A stretch of 64,000 nucleotides of DNA from Flavobacterium sp. LC2016-12 (GTDB lineage Bacteria; Bacteroidota; Bacteroidia; Flavobacteriales; Flavobacteriaceae), in assembly GCF_015351595.1 (NCBI RefSeq), contig NZ_JADKPT010000007.1, forward strand, positions 176,920-240,919, in the 5' to 3' direction. This document shows, piece by piece, positions 1-8,089 of the stretch. Within the stretch, counting starts at the first letter, position 1, and every line of letters starts with the position of its first letter. The translations under genes were made by a program, and so were the position numbers. The notes beneath the pieces are model-generated. The model did not search any database, was not told the origin of the DNA, and saw nothing but the letters and a program-made list of their open reading frames with translations.

Positions 1-459
1 ATTGAATATTTCAATTCAAGTCTATTTAAAGAAAATAATCTACAACAAATTCGTTTTTTAGAAATATCAGTATTTGATAGTGGTGCTGGATTTGTCAATA
101 AATTTAGGTCTTCTAATAAAAATTATGAAAATTCAAATGATGTAGATATAATTAAAAGATGCTTGATTAAGCATAATACTATAGCAAAAAGTTTAGATAA
201 AGATGAAAAAGGGTTAGGATTGGATAGAATATTAAAAATATTAAATGGAAAAGGATTTTTAAGAATAAGAACAGGAACAAAATCTTTATATAGAAATTTA
301 ATTAATGATCAATATAAAAATGTAGAATCAAACAGTACTGAACAAATGATATTATTCGACTGGATCCTCAATGACAACAATAAATATTCAGATATTTCTA
401 ATGTTTCAGGTTCCGTTATTACAATTATTTATCCATTGTCAATAAATCAAAGTTTATGA
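1..459 (+). CDS. GHKL-type (histidine-kinase/HSP90-like) ATPase, 3' part of gene
   Basis: The reading frame is open from the first base, so the gene begins upstream of the window and only its last 152 codons are visible. They carry the two nucleotide-binding signatures of the GHKL fold: a G1 box (DSGAGF, codons at 76-93) and a G2 box (GLGL, 211-222), followed by a closing strand of the type VITIIYPL. GHKL proteins bind ATP in histidine kinases, HSP90, MutL and MORC proteins. No dimerisation or receiver domain can be judged here. The stop overlaps the start of the next gene by 4 nt (ATGA), so the two are almost certainly translationally coupled and functionally paired. The internal ATG at 163 lies after the G1 box and is not a credible start. 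The fold is fairly secure; the role is unknown. Confidence 0.68.
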   Translation: MEYFNSSLFKENNLQQIRFLEISVFDSGAGFVNKFRSSNKNYENSNDVDIIKRCLIKHNTIAKSLDKDEKGLGLDRILKILNGKGFLRIRTGTKSLYRNLINDQYKNVESNSTEQMILFDWILNDNNKYSDISNVSGSVITIIYPLSINQSL

Positions 460-2774
460 GAAACTTCTACATATACAAATTCGAATATAAAGAAAGAACA
501 AAAAACATTTCATCGACAATTATATTTTGTGACAATACAATAATAAATGAGAATGCTTTAATTAGTGAAATAGGTTCTTTTTACGAGAATCACTCTCAAA
601 CTGATAAAATAATTATAATTGGTGGATTATACTTGAAAGATAGGATGATTGAGATTTTTGTAACGAACATTGAATCAACATTCAAAAAAATCCCAAAACG
701 TCAAGAGACTTCGCTTTCTAAAAACATTTACATTTATACGTTTGGAATTTCAGGAGAATTGGATATTCTATATGGTAATACAAAAGAGATTTCTTCTTCC
801 TTTTTTAAAAGTTTTCTCAATCATGGGTTGCAAAATATTTTTATTTTAAGAGGAGGATTAGTTGAAACTGAAGGATCACATCATTATGTCTTTCCATCCG
901 GAAAGCATTGTGATAAATTTTTAAGAACTGGAAACATTTTGTTATTTAGTAGTGAAATTTATTTCATTGCTTTTACTTTAATGAAACATTACGATAATGA
1001 AAGACACAATCAAATTTATTGTGATACCTCATCAATAAATTCAATTGCAATAGCATTGTCCGAACTCAAAAACCGTTTTCTGGAAACAAAAATTGCTATT
1101 CCAATTGAAAGCTTTAGCTCTTATAATGGTTTATACAACAATGAACTTAGTTATAAAAATAATGCTCTTTTATTAATTTCGGCATCCACTTCAGGTAATA
1201 TTTTAAATTATATAACCGCAAAACATACTCAAATTAGTAGATCTAATATTTTAGTTCTATATTTTTTAGACATCAAAAATAATTATAATGACATTAAAGA
1301 TAACGTTCTGTGTAATTTAACTTATACAGCTGATAATCCGAAAGGTATAATTCCATACGATTCCTATGATGATAGAAATTGTAAATTATGTAAAAAAGGC
1401 TCTCATCCTGTTGAAGTTTCTGGGGATGTGTTTTTATTAGAAAAGCCTAAAATTAATTCTGTTTTGATTGGTATAAAAGATGCTGACGAAAACTTATCCA
1501 AATTCGTTAAACAGTTCAAATCTCAAAAAAGAACTAAATCCATTCTTAAAACAAACTATAAAGAGTCAAATTCCTTAAATTCAAAATATGACATTTATAT
1601 TGATTATTCTGAACTATTAAAAGGTCTATCGGAAGGAAGATTTGAAGATTATAAAAAGAAGTTAGATGCGTATATTAATCAATTTGTCCCAAGCAACTTA
1701 AAATTTATAATCCATTTAAATGATCAATCTTCTTCTGAATTAGCTGACTATATAATGGAAAAAATAATAAGCAATTATGCTTCTGGATTTGAACCCAAAA
1801 AAATCAGTCAAGACGAAATTACAAAAGAGATACCCAAAGATACTATAGGTTCAACACTAGTTGTTGGATCTTGCATTTCAAACGGTAAAAATTTATTATA
1901 TTTAAGCAGAGCACTACGTAATTACGAAGGATTGAGGATTATTTATTTTGTCGGCATTTCGAGAATGTGCAATTCAGATTCACTTATAGGATTGAAAACG
2001 AATTTAAAACAAGGAAATTTTGGTGCCGAAACCAGCACCTATATTGAAGTTGATAAAATATTTTGTACAAGTATTTCAAAAAATAACAACTGGCAACAGG
2101 AATTAGAATTTCTTAATGTAATGATCGATCTTCTTAATAATTATAATACTAAATATTCCAAATCAATAATTTTTTTTAAAACCAGAAAAAAAGATATAGA
2201 ACACAGTTATTCTGATAGTGTTAAGGGCCTTTCAACTAATTTATTTTTCCCAAAATTAAAAACTAATTTAAATGAGGAAATGCATATTAGAAATAATTTT
2301 GCTTTTTTTGATTTTGACAAATATGTTGAAGAGTTAACACAATCGGATATCTATTTTACCTTTAATAATGTAATAAATAGTTTAAGAAATTCTAAAAAAA
2401 TTGAAAAATCATTAATTCAGACATCGTTTGTTCGTAATCTATTATCCCCAAATAATTTTAATCGCTTTAATGATGGGATTATTCAAGCTTCAATACTTAG
2501 AAGTGCTTTTCCCGGGGAACTCAGTTATTCTATAGATTTTGGTTTATCATTAGAAATGAAAAATTTATTGGAAACGATAATAAAATACTACGATGAAGAC
2601 CAAGGAGAAGCAATACTCGAGTTTTTATATGCCATTGCAATTGGCAAACTATCTCTCAAAGAAGACCATTTATCTGAAATTATACAATTACTAAAAAGCA
2701 AAACTAACTATCAAATTTTAGAGTGTTTTGTATTATATATAGAAAATAAAATATTAATAAAAAAAACAATTTAA
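456..2774 (+). CDS. Large protein with two phosphoribosyltransferase-like modules
   Basis: This 772-residue protein has no signal peptide or clear membrane helix, so it is probably cytosolic. Residues 146-155 (FPSGKHCDKF) resemble the N-terminal segment of orotate phosphoribosyltransferases, 187-201 (IYCDTSSINSIAIAL) the following beta-alpha unit, and 237-250 (ALLLISASTSGNIL) the PRPP-binding loop region. A second similar pair occurs at about 414-435 and 467-480 (VVGSCISNG). Neither loop keeps the usual paired Asp. Between the modules lies a Cys-x-x-Cys at C309/C312 in a C-x-x-C-x-x-G context. The gene starts inside the stop of the GHKL ATPase. The family assignment is by eye and tentative; the protein could be a PRTase-derived nucleotide-binding or effector protein rather than an active transferase. 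Confidence 0.55.
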   Translation: MRNFYIYKFEYKERTKNISSTIIFCDNTIINENALISEIGSFYENHSQTDKIIIIGGLYLKDRMIEIFVTNIESTFKKIPKRQETSLSKNIYIYTFGISGELDILYGNTKEISSSFFKSFLNHGLQNIFILRGGLVETEGSHHYVFPSGKHCDKFLRTGNILLFSSEIYFIAFTLMKHYDNERHNQIYCDTSSINSIAIALSELKNRFLETKIAIPIESFSSYNGLYNNELSYKNNALLLISASTSGNILNYITAKHTQISRSNILVLYFLDIKNNYNDIKDNVLCNLTYTADNPKGIIPYDSYDDRNCKLCKKGSHPVEVSGDVFLLEKPKINSVLIGIKDADENLSKFVKQFKSQKRTKSILKTNYKESNSLNSKYDIYIDYSELLKGLSEGRFEDYKKKLDAYINQFVPSNLKFIIHLNDQSSSELADYIMEKIISNYASGFEPKKISQDEITKEIPKDTIGSTLVVGSCISNGKNLLYLSRALRNYEGLRIIYFVGISRMCNSDSLIGLKTNLKQGNFGAETSTYIEVDKIFCTSISKNNNWQQELEFLNVMIDLLNNYNTKYSKSIIFFKTRKKDIEHSYSDSVKGLSTNLFFPKLKTNLNEEMHIRNNFAFFDFDKYVEELTQSDIYFTFNNVINSLRNSKKIEKSLIQTSFVRNLLSPNNFNRFNDGIIQASILRSAFPGELSYSIDFGLSLEMKNLLETIIKYYDEDQGEAILEFLYAIAIGKLSLKEDHLSEIIQLLKSKTNYQILECFVLYIENKILIKKTI

Positions 2775-2871
2775 CTTATTTAGTTTACTAATAAATCATC
2801 AGATGCAGTATCCCCAAATAAATCTCATTTTAGCATTACCAAATACAACACTTCCTTAAAACAGCATTTTA

Positions 2872-4080
2872 ATGAATAAAAATATAAGTGCCCTTTTTGA
2901 AATCGCTCAAAAAGAGACCCGAAAAATAATAGGTTTAATGTCCGGAACTTCGCTTGACGGATTGGATATTGCGCTTTGTGCTATTTCTGGCGCGGGCGAA
3001 AATACCGCTGTAAAAATTCTGGAATTCGAAACTATCAATTATACCGAAGACATTAAAACCGAAATCCGTAAAGTGTTTGCCCAGAAAACGATCGATTTTC
3101 AGCATTTGGCCTTATTAAACGAATGGATCGGTCTTTTGCACGCCGGCATGGTCAACGATTGTCTTCAAAAATGGAATATTCCCGCGCATGAAGTCGACTT
3201 AATTGCCTCGCACGGACAAACAGTTTTGCACGCTCCGAAGTTTTTGCATCAGCAGGAAAAATTCCCCAATGCGACTTTACAAATTGGCGATGGCGATCAT
3301 ATTGCGGTAAAAACCGGAATTATAACGTTATCAGACTTCAGGCAAAAACATGTGGCTGGCGGTGGCGAAGGCGCACCTTTGGCGGTTTATGGCGATTATT
3401 TATTGTTCAGCAAAAAAGGCGAAAACCGAATTATGCTCAACATGGGCGGCATCGCGAATTTTACTTATTTACCCGCTTCTCAAAACGCCGAGGAAGTTTT
3501 TGTAACCGATACCGGAACTGCAAATACCTTAATCGACATTTTCACGAAACACTTTTTTCCTGAAAAAAGTTACGATAAAGATGCCGAAATCGCCCAAACC
3601 GGAACCGTAAACCAAACCCTTTTAACGGAATTAAAAAGCAATGCTTTCTTCCAGAAAAGCTTCCCAAAAACCATCGGTCAGGAATTATTCAATAAAGCTT
3701 TTGTCGATTCGGCTTTGGCAAAAACCAAACTCGAGAACATTTCGGCACCAGATTTGCTTGCCACTTTAACAAGACTAAGCGCCGAAACGATTGCCGAAGC
3801 GATTCTGTTTGTCGTAAAAAACACAGGAACGCCAATCGAAAATTTCACGGTTTATATGTCGGGCGGAGGCGCAAGTAATCCGTTATTGGTAAAGGGATTA
3901 AAGGAATTATTGTCGTGCCCGTTCAAAAAAAGTGACGATATCGGCATTTCAGGCGACGCCAAAGAAGCAGTTTTATTTGCCGTTTTAGCAAACGAAACGG
4001 TTGCCGGCGGCGATTATAATTTCGGCACAAAAAAAGGAATTCCCTCCGTCACAATGGGAAAAATTTCATTTCCAGATTGA
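2872..4080 (+). CDS. anmK: Anhydro-N-acetylmuramic acid kinase
   Basis: The 402-residue protein belongs to the AnmK family, which opens the 1,6-anhydro ring of anhMurNAc with water and phosphorylates it to MurNAc-6-phosphate in peptidoglycan recycling. The family signature GLMSGTSLDGLDIA sits at residues 21-34. LNMGGIANFTYL and a TDTGTANTLID segment follow, and YMSGGGASNPLL lies near the end, as expected for the ASKHA fold. It is slightly longer than E. coli AnmK because of about 18 extra N-terminal residues. Codon use differs from the A+T-rich gene pair upstream, and a 97-nt gap separates them. The downstream GHL10, AmpG-like and NagZ genes support the assignment. Confidence 0.95.
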   Translation: MNKNISALFEIAQKETRKIIGLMSGTSLDGLDIALCAISGAGENTAVKILEFETINYTEDIKTEIRKVFAQKTIDFQHLALLNEWIGLLHAGMVNDCLQKWNIPAHEVDLIASHGQTVLHAPKFLHQQEKFPNATLQIGDGDHIAVKTGIITLSDFRQKHVAGGGEGAPLAVYGDYLLFSKKGENRIMLNMGGIANFTYLPASQNAEEVFVTDTGTANTLIDIFTKHFFPEKSYDKDAEIAQTGTVNQTLLTELKSNAFFQKSFPKTIGQELFNKAFVDSALAKTKLENISAPDLLATLTRLSAETIAEAILFVVKNTGTPIENFTVYMSGGGASNPLLVKGLKELLSCPFKKSDDIGISGDAKEAVLFAVLANETVAGGDYNFGTKKGIPSVTMGKISFPD

Positions 4081-4092
4081 GAGAAAAAAATA

Positions 4093-4234
4093 GCCACGAA
4101 TTCACGAATTATTTTTTCGCAAAGTATTTTAAAAAAAATTCGTGAATTCGTGGCGGAAAAAAAAGATTTAAAAAAATCGTCAGCAATTTTATTATGTGCA
4201 AGTATTTAAAAAAAATAATTCGTGAATTCGTGGC
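4093..4234. repeat. Three copies of an 18-nt repeat, one inverted
   Basis: The 18-nt element AATTCGTGAATTCGTGGC lies at 4137-4154 and 4217-4234, with an inverted copy at 4093-4110. The first two copies can fold into a hairpin with a 26-nt loop just after anmK; the two direct copies are followed by the same GGAAAA tail. The rest of the 4081-4367 gap is A+T-rich leader with no other feature. A folding or transcript-end role is possible but there is no tight T-run. Confidence 0.7.
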
Positions 4235-4367
4235 GGAAAAACTATTCAACAAAAACCTGAATCACACATATGAAATTCAAATAAATACCGTTAAAATTAT
4301 AATCTATTAATTATTTACTATAATCAGCTAAAAAAACTATTTTTGGTTTCTGTTAAAAAAGATTGCA

Positions 4368-5939
4368 ATGCATAAAAATCAGCCACTACTATTCTCTATC
4401 ATATTCTTACTTTTCTTAGGATTGACATCCAACGCGCAGGAAAAACTACTACATCCTAAAAACGAATTTAGAGGGGTGTGGATCGCTACCGTCGTCAATA
4501 TCGACTGGCCAAAAACAGCGCAAGACGGTGTTAACAAAGAAAAAGCAGACTACATTGCCACTTTAGAAGCGTATAAAAAACTAAATTATAACGCCGTAAT
4601 CGTTCAGATTCGAAGTGTTGGAGATGCTTTTTATCCTTCAGAATTAGCTCCTTGGTCGCGTTTTTTAACGGGTAAAGAAGGTCAGGCTCCAAATCCGTAT
4701 TACGATGCATTAGCCTGGATGATTGAGGAAGCACATACCAGAGGTTTCGAATTTCACGCCTGGCTGAATCCATATCGTGCCACTTTCGATTTAAACAAAC
4801 AACAATTGAGTCCAACTCACGACATTTTCAAACATCCGGAATGGATGATTGAATACGCCGGAAAAATATATTACGATCCTGCGTTGCCTGAAGTTCAGGA
4901 ACATTTAACGAAAGTCGTAAAAGAAGTCGTGGATAAATATGATATCGACGCGATTCATTTTGATGATTATTTCTACCCTTATACGGTTCCGGGAAAAACA
5001 TTTAACGACAACGCCTCATACAAAAAATACGGGTCAGGTTTAAGCCTTGCCGATTGGCGTCGTGCGAATGTGAGCAACTTTGTACATACTATTTCTACGA
5101 CTATAAAAGCAAGCAAACCGTGGGTGCAATTCGGAATCAGTCCGTTTGGGGTTTGGAGAAACAAATCACAGGATCCAAAAGGTTCTGAAACACAATCGAC
5201 ATCCAACTACGACGATTTATACGCAGATCCTGTCTTATGGATGGACCAAAAATGGATCGATTATATTATGCCGCAATTGTACTGGAGTATGAATAATCCG
5301 AGAGCTTCTTACTCTAAATTGGTAAAATGGTGGTCTGAAAACTCCAATAACACGGCTCTTTATATTGGTCACGCATCCTACAAAATCAGAGGCGATGCTG
5401 ATAAAAGCTGGAATTATTTGACTGAAATTCCAACCCAGATTGATTATGCCAGAAGTTTCAAAAAAGTAGGCGGAAGTGCGTACTTCAGTGCCAAATGGTT
5501 TACAGACAAAAACTTTGATATTGTTCGTCTTTTAGAAGAAAATCAATATAAATATCCTGCGCTTCCGTCTCCGGTTCCGAATTTAAAACATGTTATTATT
5601 GATACTCCGGTAGTCACAGAATTTGCACAGGACAGTTTGAAATACAGGTTCACTATTAAGGATCCGTTGAATACCAAAGTGCGCTATATGGTACTTTATG
5701 GTGCCGATCATATTTCGAAAATCGATATTAATGATGCCCGCCAAATCATAGACAAAGTGGTAGTACGCCAGGACACCGGGGATATTTTAATTTCGGCTAC
5801 TGCTGCAAAAATGAATCCTTATAAAGCTTGCGCTGTAACATTTATTGATTATTTTGCAAACGAAAGTACACCTACTATTATTGACTTAAAAAAGCCATTT
5901 AAAATAGCTTACCCTAATCAACCAAATGAAAACAGATAA
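4368..5939 (+). CDS. Secreted GHL10-family glycoside hydrolase (DigH-like)
   Basis: This 523-residue protein has an N-terminal signal peptide (about residues 1-23, ending SNAQ) and then the glycosyl-hydrolase-like 10 barrel, which begins FRGVWIATVVNIDWP. Typical barrel segments follow: FHAWLNPYRATF, YDIDAIHFDDYFYPY and YIMPQLYWS. The acidic FDDYFYP segment is the expected active-site strand. A beta-sandwich tail of about 100 residues closes the protein. In E. coli the GHL10 enzyme DigH (YddW) cleaves denuded peptidoglycan glycans, and the AnmK, AmpG-like and NagZ neighbours suggest the same type of substrate here. It ends 14 nt inside the next gene. Activity on another glycan cannot be excluded. 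Confidence 0.85.
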   Translation: MHKNQPLLFSIIFLLFLGLTSNAQEKLLHPKNEFRGVWIATVVNIDWPKTAQDGVNKEKADYIATLEAYKKLNYNAVIVQIRSVGDAFYPSELAPWSRFLTGKEGQAPNPYYDALAWMIEEAHTRGFEFHAWLNPYRATFDLNKQQLSPTHDIFKHPEWMIEYAGKIYYDPALPEVQEHLTKVVKEVVDKYDIDAIHFDDYFYPYTVPGKTFNDNASYKKYGSGLSLADWRRANVSNFVHTISTTIKASKPWVQFGISPFGVWRNKSQDPKGSETQSTSNYDDLYADPVLWMDQKWIDYIMPQLYWSMNNPRASYSKLVKWWSENSNNTALYIGHASYKIRGDADKSWNYLTEIPTQIDYARSFKKVGGSAYFSAKWFTDKNFDIVRLLEENQYKYPALPSPVPNLKHVIIDTPVVTEFAQDSLKYRFTIKDPLNTKVRYMVLYGADHISKIDINDARQIIDKVVVRQDTGDILISATAAKMNPYKACAVTFIDYFANESTPTIIDLKKPFKIAYPNQPNENR

Positions 5940-7248
5940 TAAACCCTGGTATTGGATTCCGCTTTTAAATTTTGCGTCTGGACTACCTTACGCTGTCATC
6001 ATTTCCGTTTCGGTTATCATGTACAAAAATCTCGGAATCTCTAATGAAGACATTGGAGTTTACACCAGTTTATTATATCTGCCCTGGGTTATCAAACCAC
6101 TTTGGAGCCCATTTATTGAATTAAACGGAACCAAAAGAAAATGGTTTTTATCGATGCAATTACTTATTTCAATTGCATTTTTGTTAGTCGGTTTCACGAT
6201 TCCGGCTAGTGGCTTTTTCATTATGACATTGGCGATCTTTTGGGTTGCGGCTTTTGCTTCGGCTTCTAACGATATTGCCAGCGATGGTTTTTATTTGCTG
6301 GTTTTGCCAAAAGAGCAACAATCGTTTTTCCTCGGAATCAGAAGTACTTTTTATCGACTTTCACTTTTAGCCGGAAACGGATTAATTGTTTTGTTTGCGG
6401 GATATCTGGAACATAAATATGGCGACAATACCAAAGCCTGGTCATACACGATGATTGCTGTTGGTTTGTTAATGACTTTCATTACCATTTATAATTTCGT
6501 TTTTACACCAAAAAATGAAATCAATGCCGGTGAAAATACTGCAGAAATTCATCATCAAAATTTTGCCACGATCTTTATCAGTTTCTTTAAGAAAAAACAA
6601 ATCGGTTTAGTATTGGCTTTTATTTTGTTATTTCGTTTAGGCGAATCGCAATTGCTTAAAATGCTTAGTCCGTTTTTATTAGACAAAAAAGAAATAGGCG
6701 GAATGGGACTGGACACTGAAGCTGTTGGAATCATTTATGGAACTTTAGGGATTTTCGCTTTAACCGTTGGAGGCATTTTGGGAGGTATTGCAATCTCTAA
6801 ACAAGGACTTACCAAATGGATGTTTCCGATGTTTTTGGCTATGCATTTACCAATTATTGGTTTTATTGGGTTGGCTCATTTTCAGCCGGAAGAGCTTTTC
6901 CATCTGCATTTAAACTTTTATTTTTTCGAAATAAATTCACCGCTTAACCTTTATACCTGTATCACTGTTATATTGGAACAGTTTGGATACGGTTTTGGAT
7001 TTACCGGCTTTATGATGTTTTTAATTCATGTTGCCGAAGGAGAATCAAAAACAGCACATTACGCATTGGCAACCGGATTCATGGCTTTAGGAATGATGCT
7101 GCCGGGAATGTTAAGTGGTTATATACAACAATTTTTAGGCTATCAGAACTTTTTTATCTGGGTTCTCATAGCTACAATTCCAGGTCTTATTGTATCACGT
7201 TTTTTAATTTTCCCGAAAGATTTTGGGAAAAAATCTGAAGAAGTTTAA
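5926..7248 (+). CDS. AmpG-like MFS permease
   Basis: This is a 440-residue polytopic membrane protein of the major facilitator superfamily with roughly twelve hydrophobic helices. The opening motif FASGLPYAVI and the stretch LPWVIKPLWSPFIE resemble AmpG, the permease that brings anhydro-muropeptides into the cytoplasm; IASDGFYL corresponds to the helix-4 motif that usually reads DIAxDAY. It overlaps the GHL10 gene by 14 nt and lies in the same direction as anmK and nagZ, so import of peptidoglycan fragments is the natural role. The specific substrate is inferred from context. Other sugar or SLC33-like MFS transporters share the same general pattern. Confidence 0.8.
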   Translation: MKTDNKPWYWIPLLNFASGLPYAVIISVSVIMYKNLGISNEDIGVYTSLLYLPWVIKPLWSPFIELNGTKRKWFLSMQLLISIAFLLVGFTIPASGFFIMTLAIFWVAAFASASNDIASDGFYLLVLPKEQQSFFLGIRSTFYRLSLLAGNGLIVLFAGYLEHKYGDNTKAWSYTMIAVGLLMTFITIYNFVFTPKNEINAGENTAEIHHQNFATIFISFFKKKQIGLVLAFILLFRLGESQLLKMLSPFLLDKKEIGGMGLDTEAVGIIYGTLGIFALTVGGILGGIAISKQGLTKWMFPMFLAMHLPIIGFIGLAHFQPEELFHLHLNFYFFEINSPLNLYTCITVILEQFGYGFGFTGFMMFLIHVAEGESKTAHYALATGFMALGMMLPGMLSGYIQQFLGYQNFFIWVLIATIPGLIVSRFLIFPKDFGKKSEEV

Positions 7249-7270
7249 CCCCAAATCAAACATCTTAAAT

Positions 7271-7612
7271 ATGGAATTCAACGAAAATCTGCAAGCCGAA
7301 CGCAACCTAAAAGGAGCTGAGTTCGAGAAAACAGGAGATTTTGAAAAAGCAATTGAAGTATATGAAGAAAATGTCGCGGAAAGCTTTAAAGGAAATCATC
7401 CTTATGATCGGTTAGCTACGATCTACAAAAACCAAAATGATATTGACAACGAAATTAGGGTACTCGAAAAAGCAATTATTGTTTTTGAAGAAATCACACT
7501 CGAAGACCGACTAGAAGGTTTACCGAAACTTTTCCGTTTCAAAAACCGTTTAGAAAAAGCAATTGAAACCAAAAAACAACTGGCTAAGCTAAAGAAAGCA
7601 AAGTTGAAATAA
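7271..7612 (+). CDS. Small TPR-repeat protein
   Basis: The protein has 113 residues from the ATG at 7271; the frame stays open further upstream, but only a TTG inside the permease gene is available there, so the ATG is preferred. It holds one clear tetratricopeptide-type helix pair (EFEKTGDFEKAIEVYEEN) and a second weaker pair, followed by a Lys-rich C-terminus. There is no signal peptide. TPR proteins usually mediate protein contacts; no partner is evident beyond the surrounding recycling genes. It is probably co-transcribed with the permease upstream (22-nt gap) and the GNAT gene downstream (25-nt gap). Confidence 0.75.
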   Translation: MEFNENLQAERNLKGAEFEKTGDFEKAIEVYEENVAESFKGNHPYDRLATIYKNQNDIDNEIRVLEKAIIVFEEITLEDRLEGLPKLFRFKNRLEKAIETKKQLAKLKKAKLK

Positions 7613-7637
7613 AGCCTAAACTTTTACGCATTTTATC

Positions 7638-8087
7638 ATGATTACGCTAAAAAGAACAAACTCTGACAATACTGATTTCAAAAATCTGGTGGTTTTATTA
7701 GACAAGGATTTAGCGATCACAGACGGAGAAGATCACGCCTTTTACAATCAGTTTAATAAAACCGATAAAATAAAACACGTTATTGTTTTTTATGAAAATG
7801 ATACCGCTGTAGGCTGTGGCGCTTTTAGAGAAAAAGAAATTGATACAGTCGAAATCAAACGTATGTTCGTTCATCCTGATCATCGAAAAAAGGGATTTGC
7901 ATCCGCCATTCTAAAAGAATTAGAAATTTGGGCGAAAGAAATAGGTTACGCGTACACGATTTTAGAAACCGGGAAAAATCAGCCGGAAGCTATTAATCTC
8001 TACCAAAAACAAGAATATACTATCATTCCAAATTATCCGCCGTACGAAGCAATGGAGAATAGTGTGTGCATGAAAAAGACTTTATAA
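7638..8087 (+). CDS. GNAT-family N-acetyltransferase
   Basis: This 149-residue protein has the GNAT acetyl-CoA fold. The core is VEIKRMFVHPDHRKKGFASAI at about residues 73-93, in which the R-K-K-G-F-A segment corresponds to the Q/R-x-x-G-x-A pyrophosphate loop. It is followed by AYTILETGKNQPEAINLYQK, the usual strand 5 and final helix. The acetyl acceptor is unknown. The gene lies between the TPR protein and nagZ, and its stop is only 2 nt before the nagZ ATG. A link to amino-sugar or muropeptide acetylation is possible but not shown by the sequence. Confidence 0.88.
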   Translation: MITLKRTNSDNTDFKNLVVLLDKDLAITDGEDHAFYNQFNKTDKIKHVIVFYENDTAVGCGAFREKEIDTVEIKRMFVHPDHRKKGFASAILKELEIWAKEIGYAYTILETGKNQPEAINLYQKQEYTIIPNYPPYEAMENSVCMKKTL

Positions 8088-8089
8088 TA

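Noticed and set aside
163..459. A separate 98-residue gene starting at 163
   Set aside because: The frame is open to base 1 and the G1 box lies before 163, so it is the end of a longer gene.
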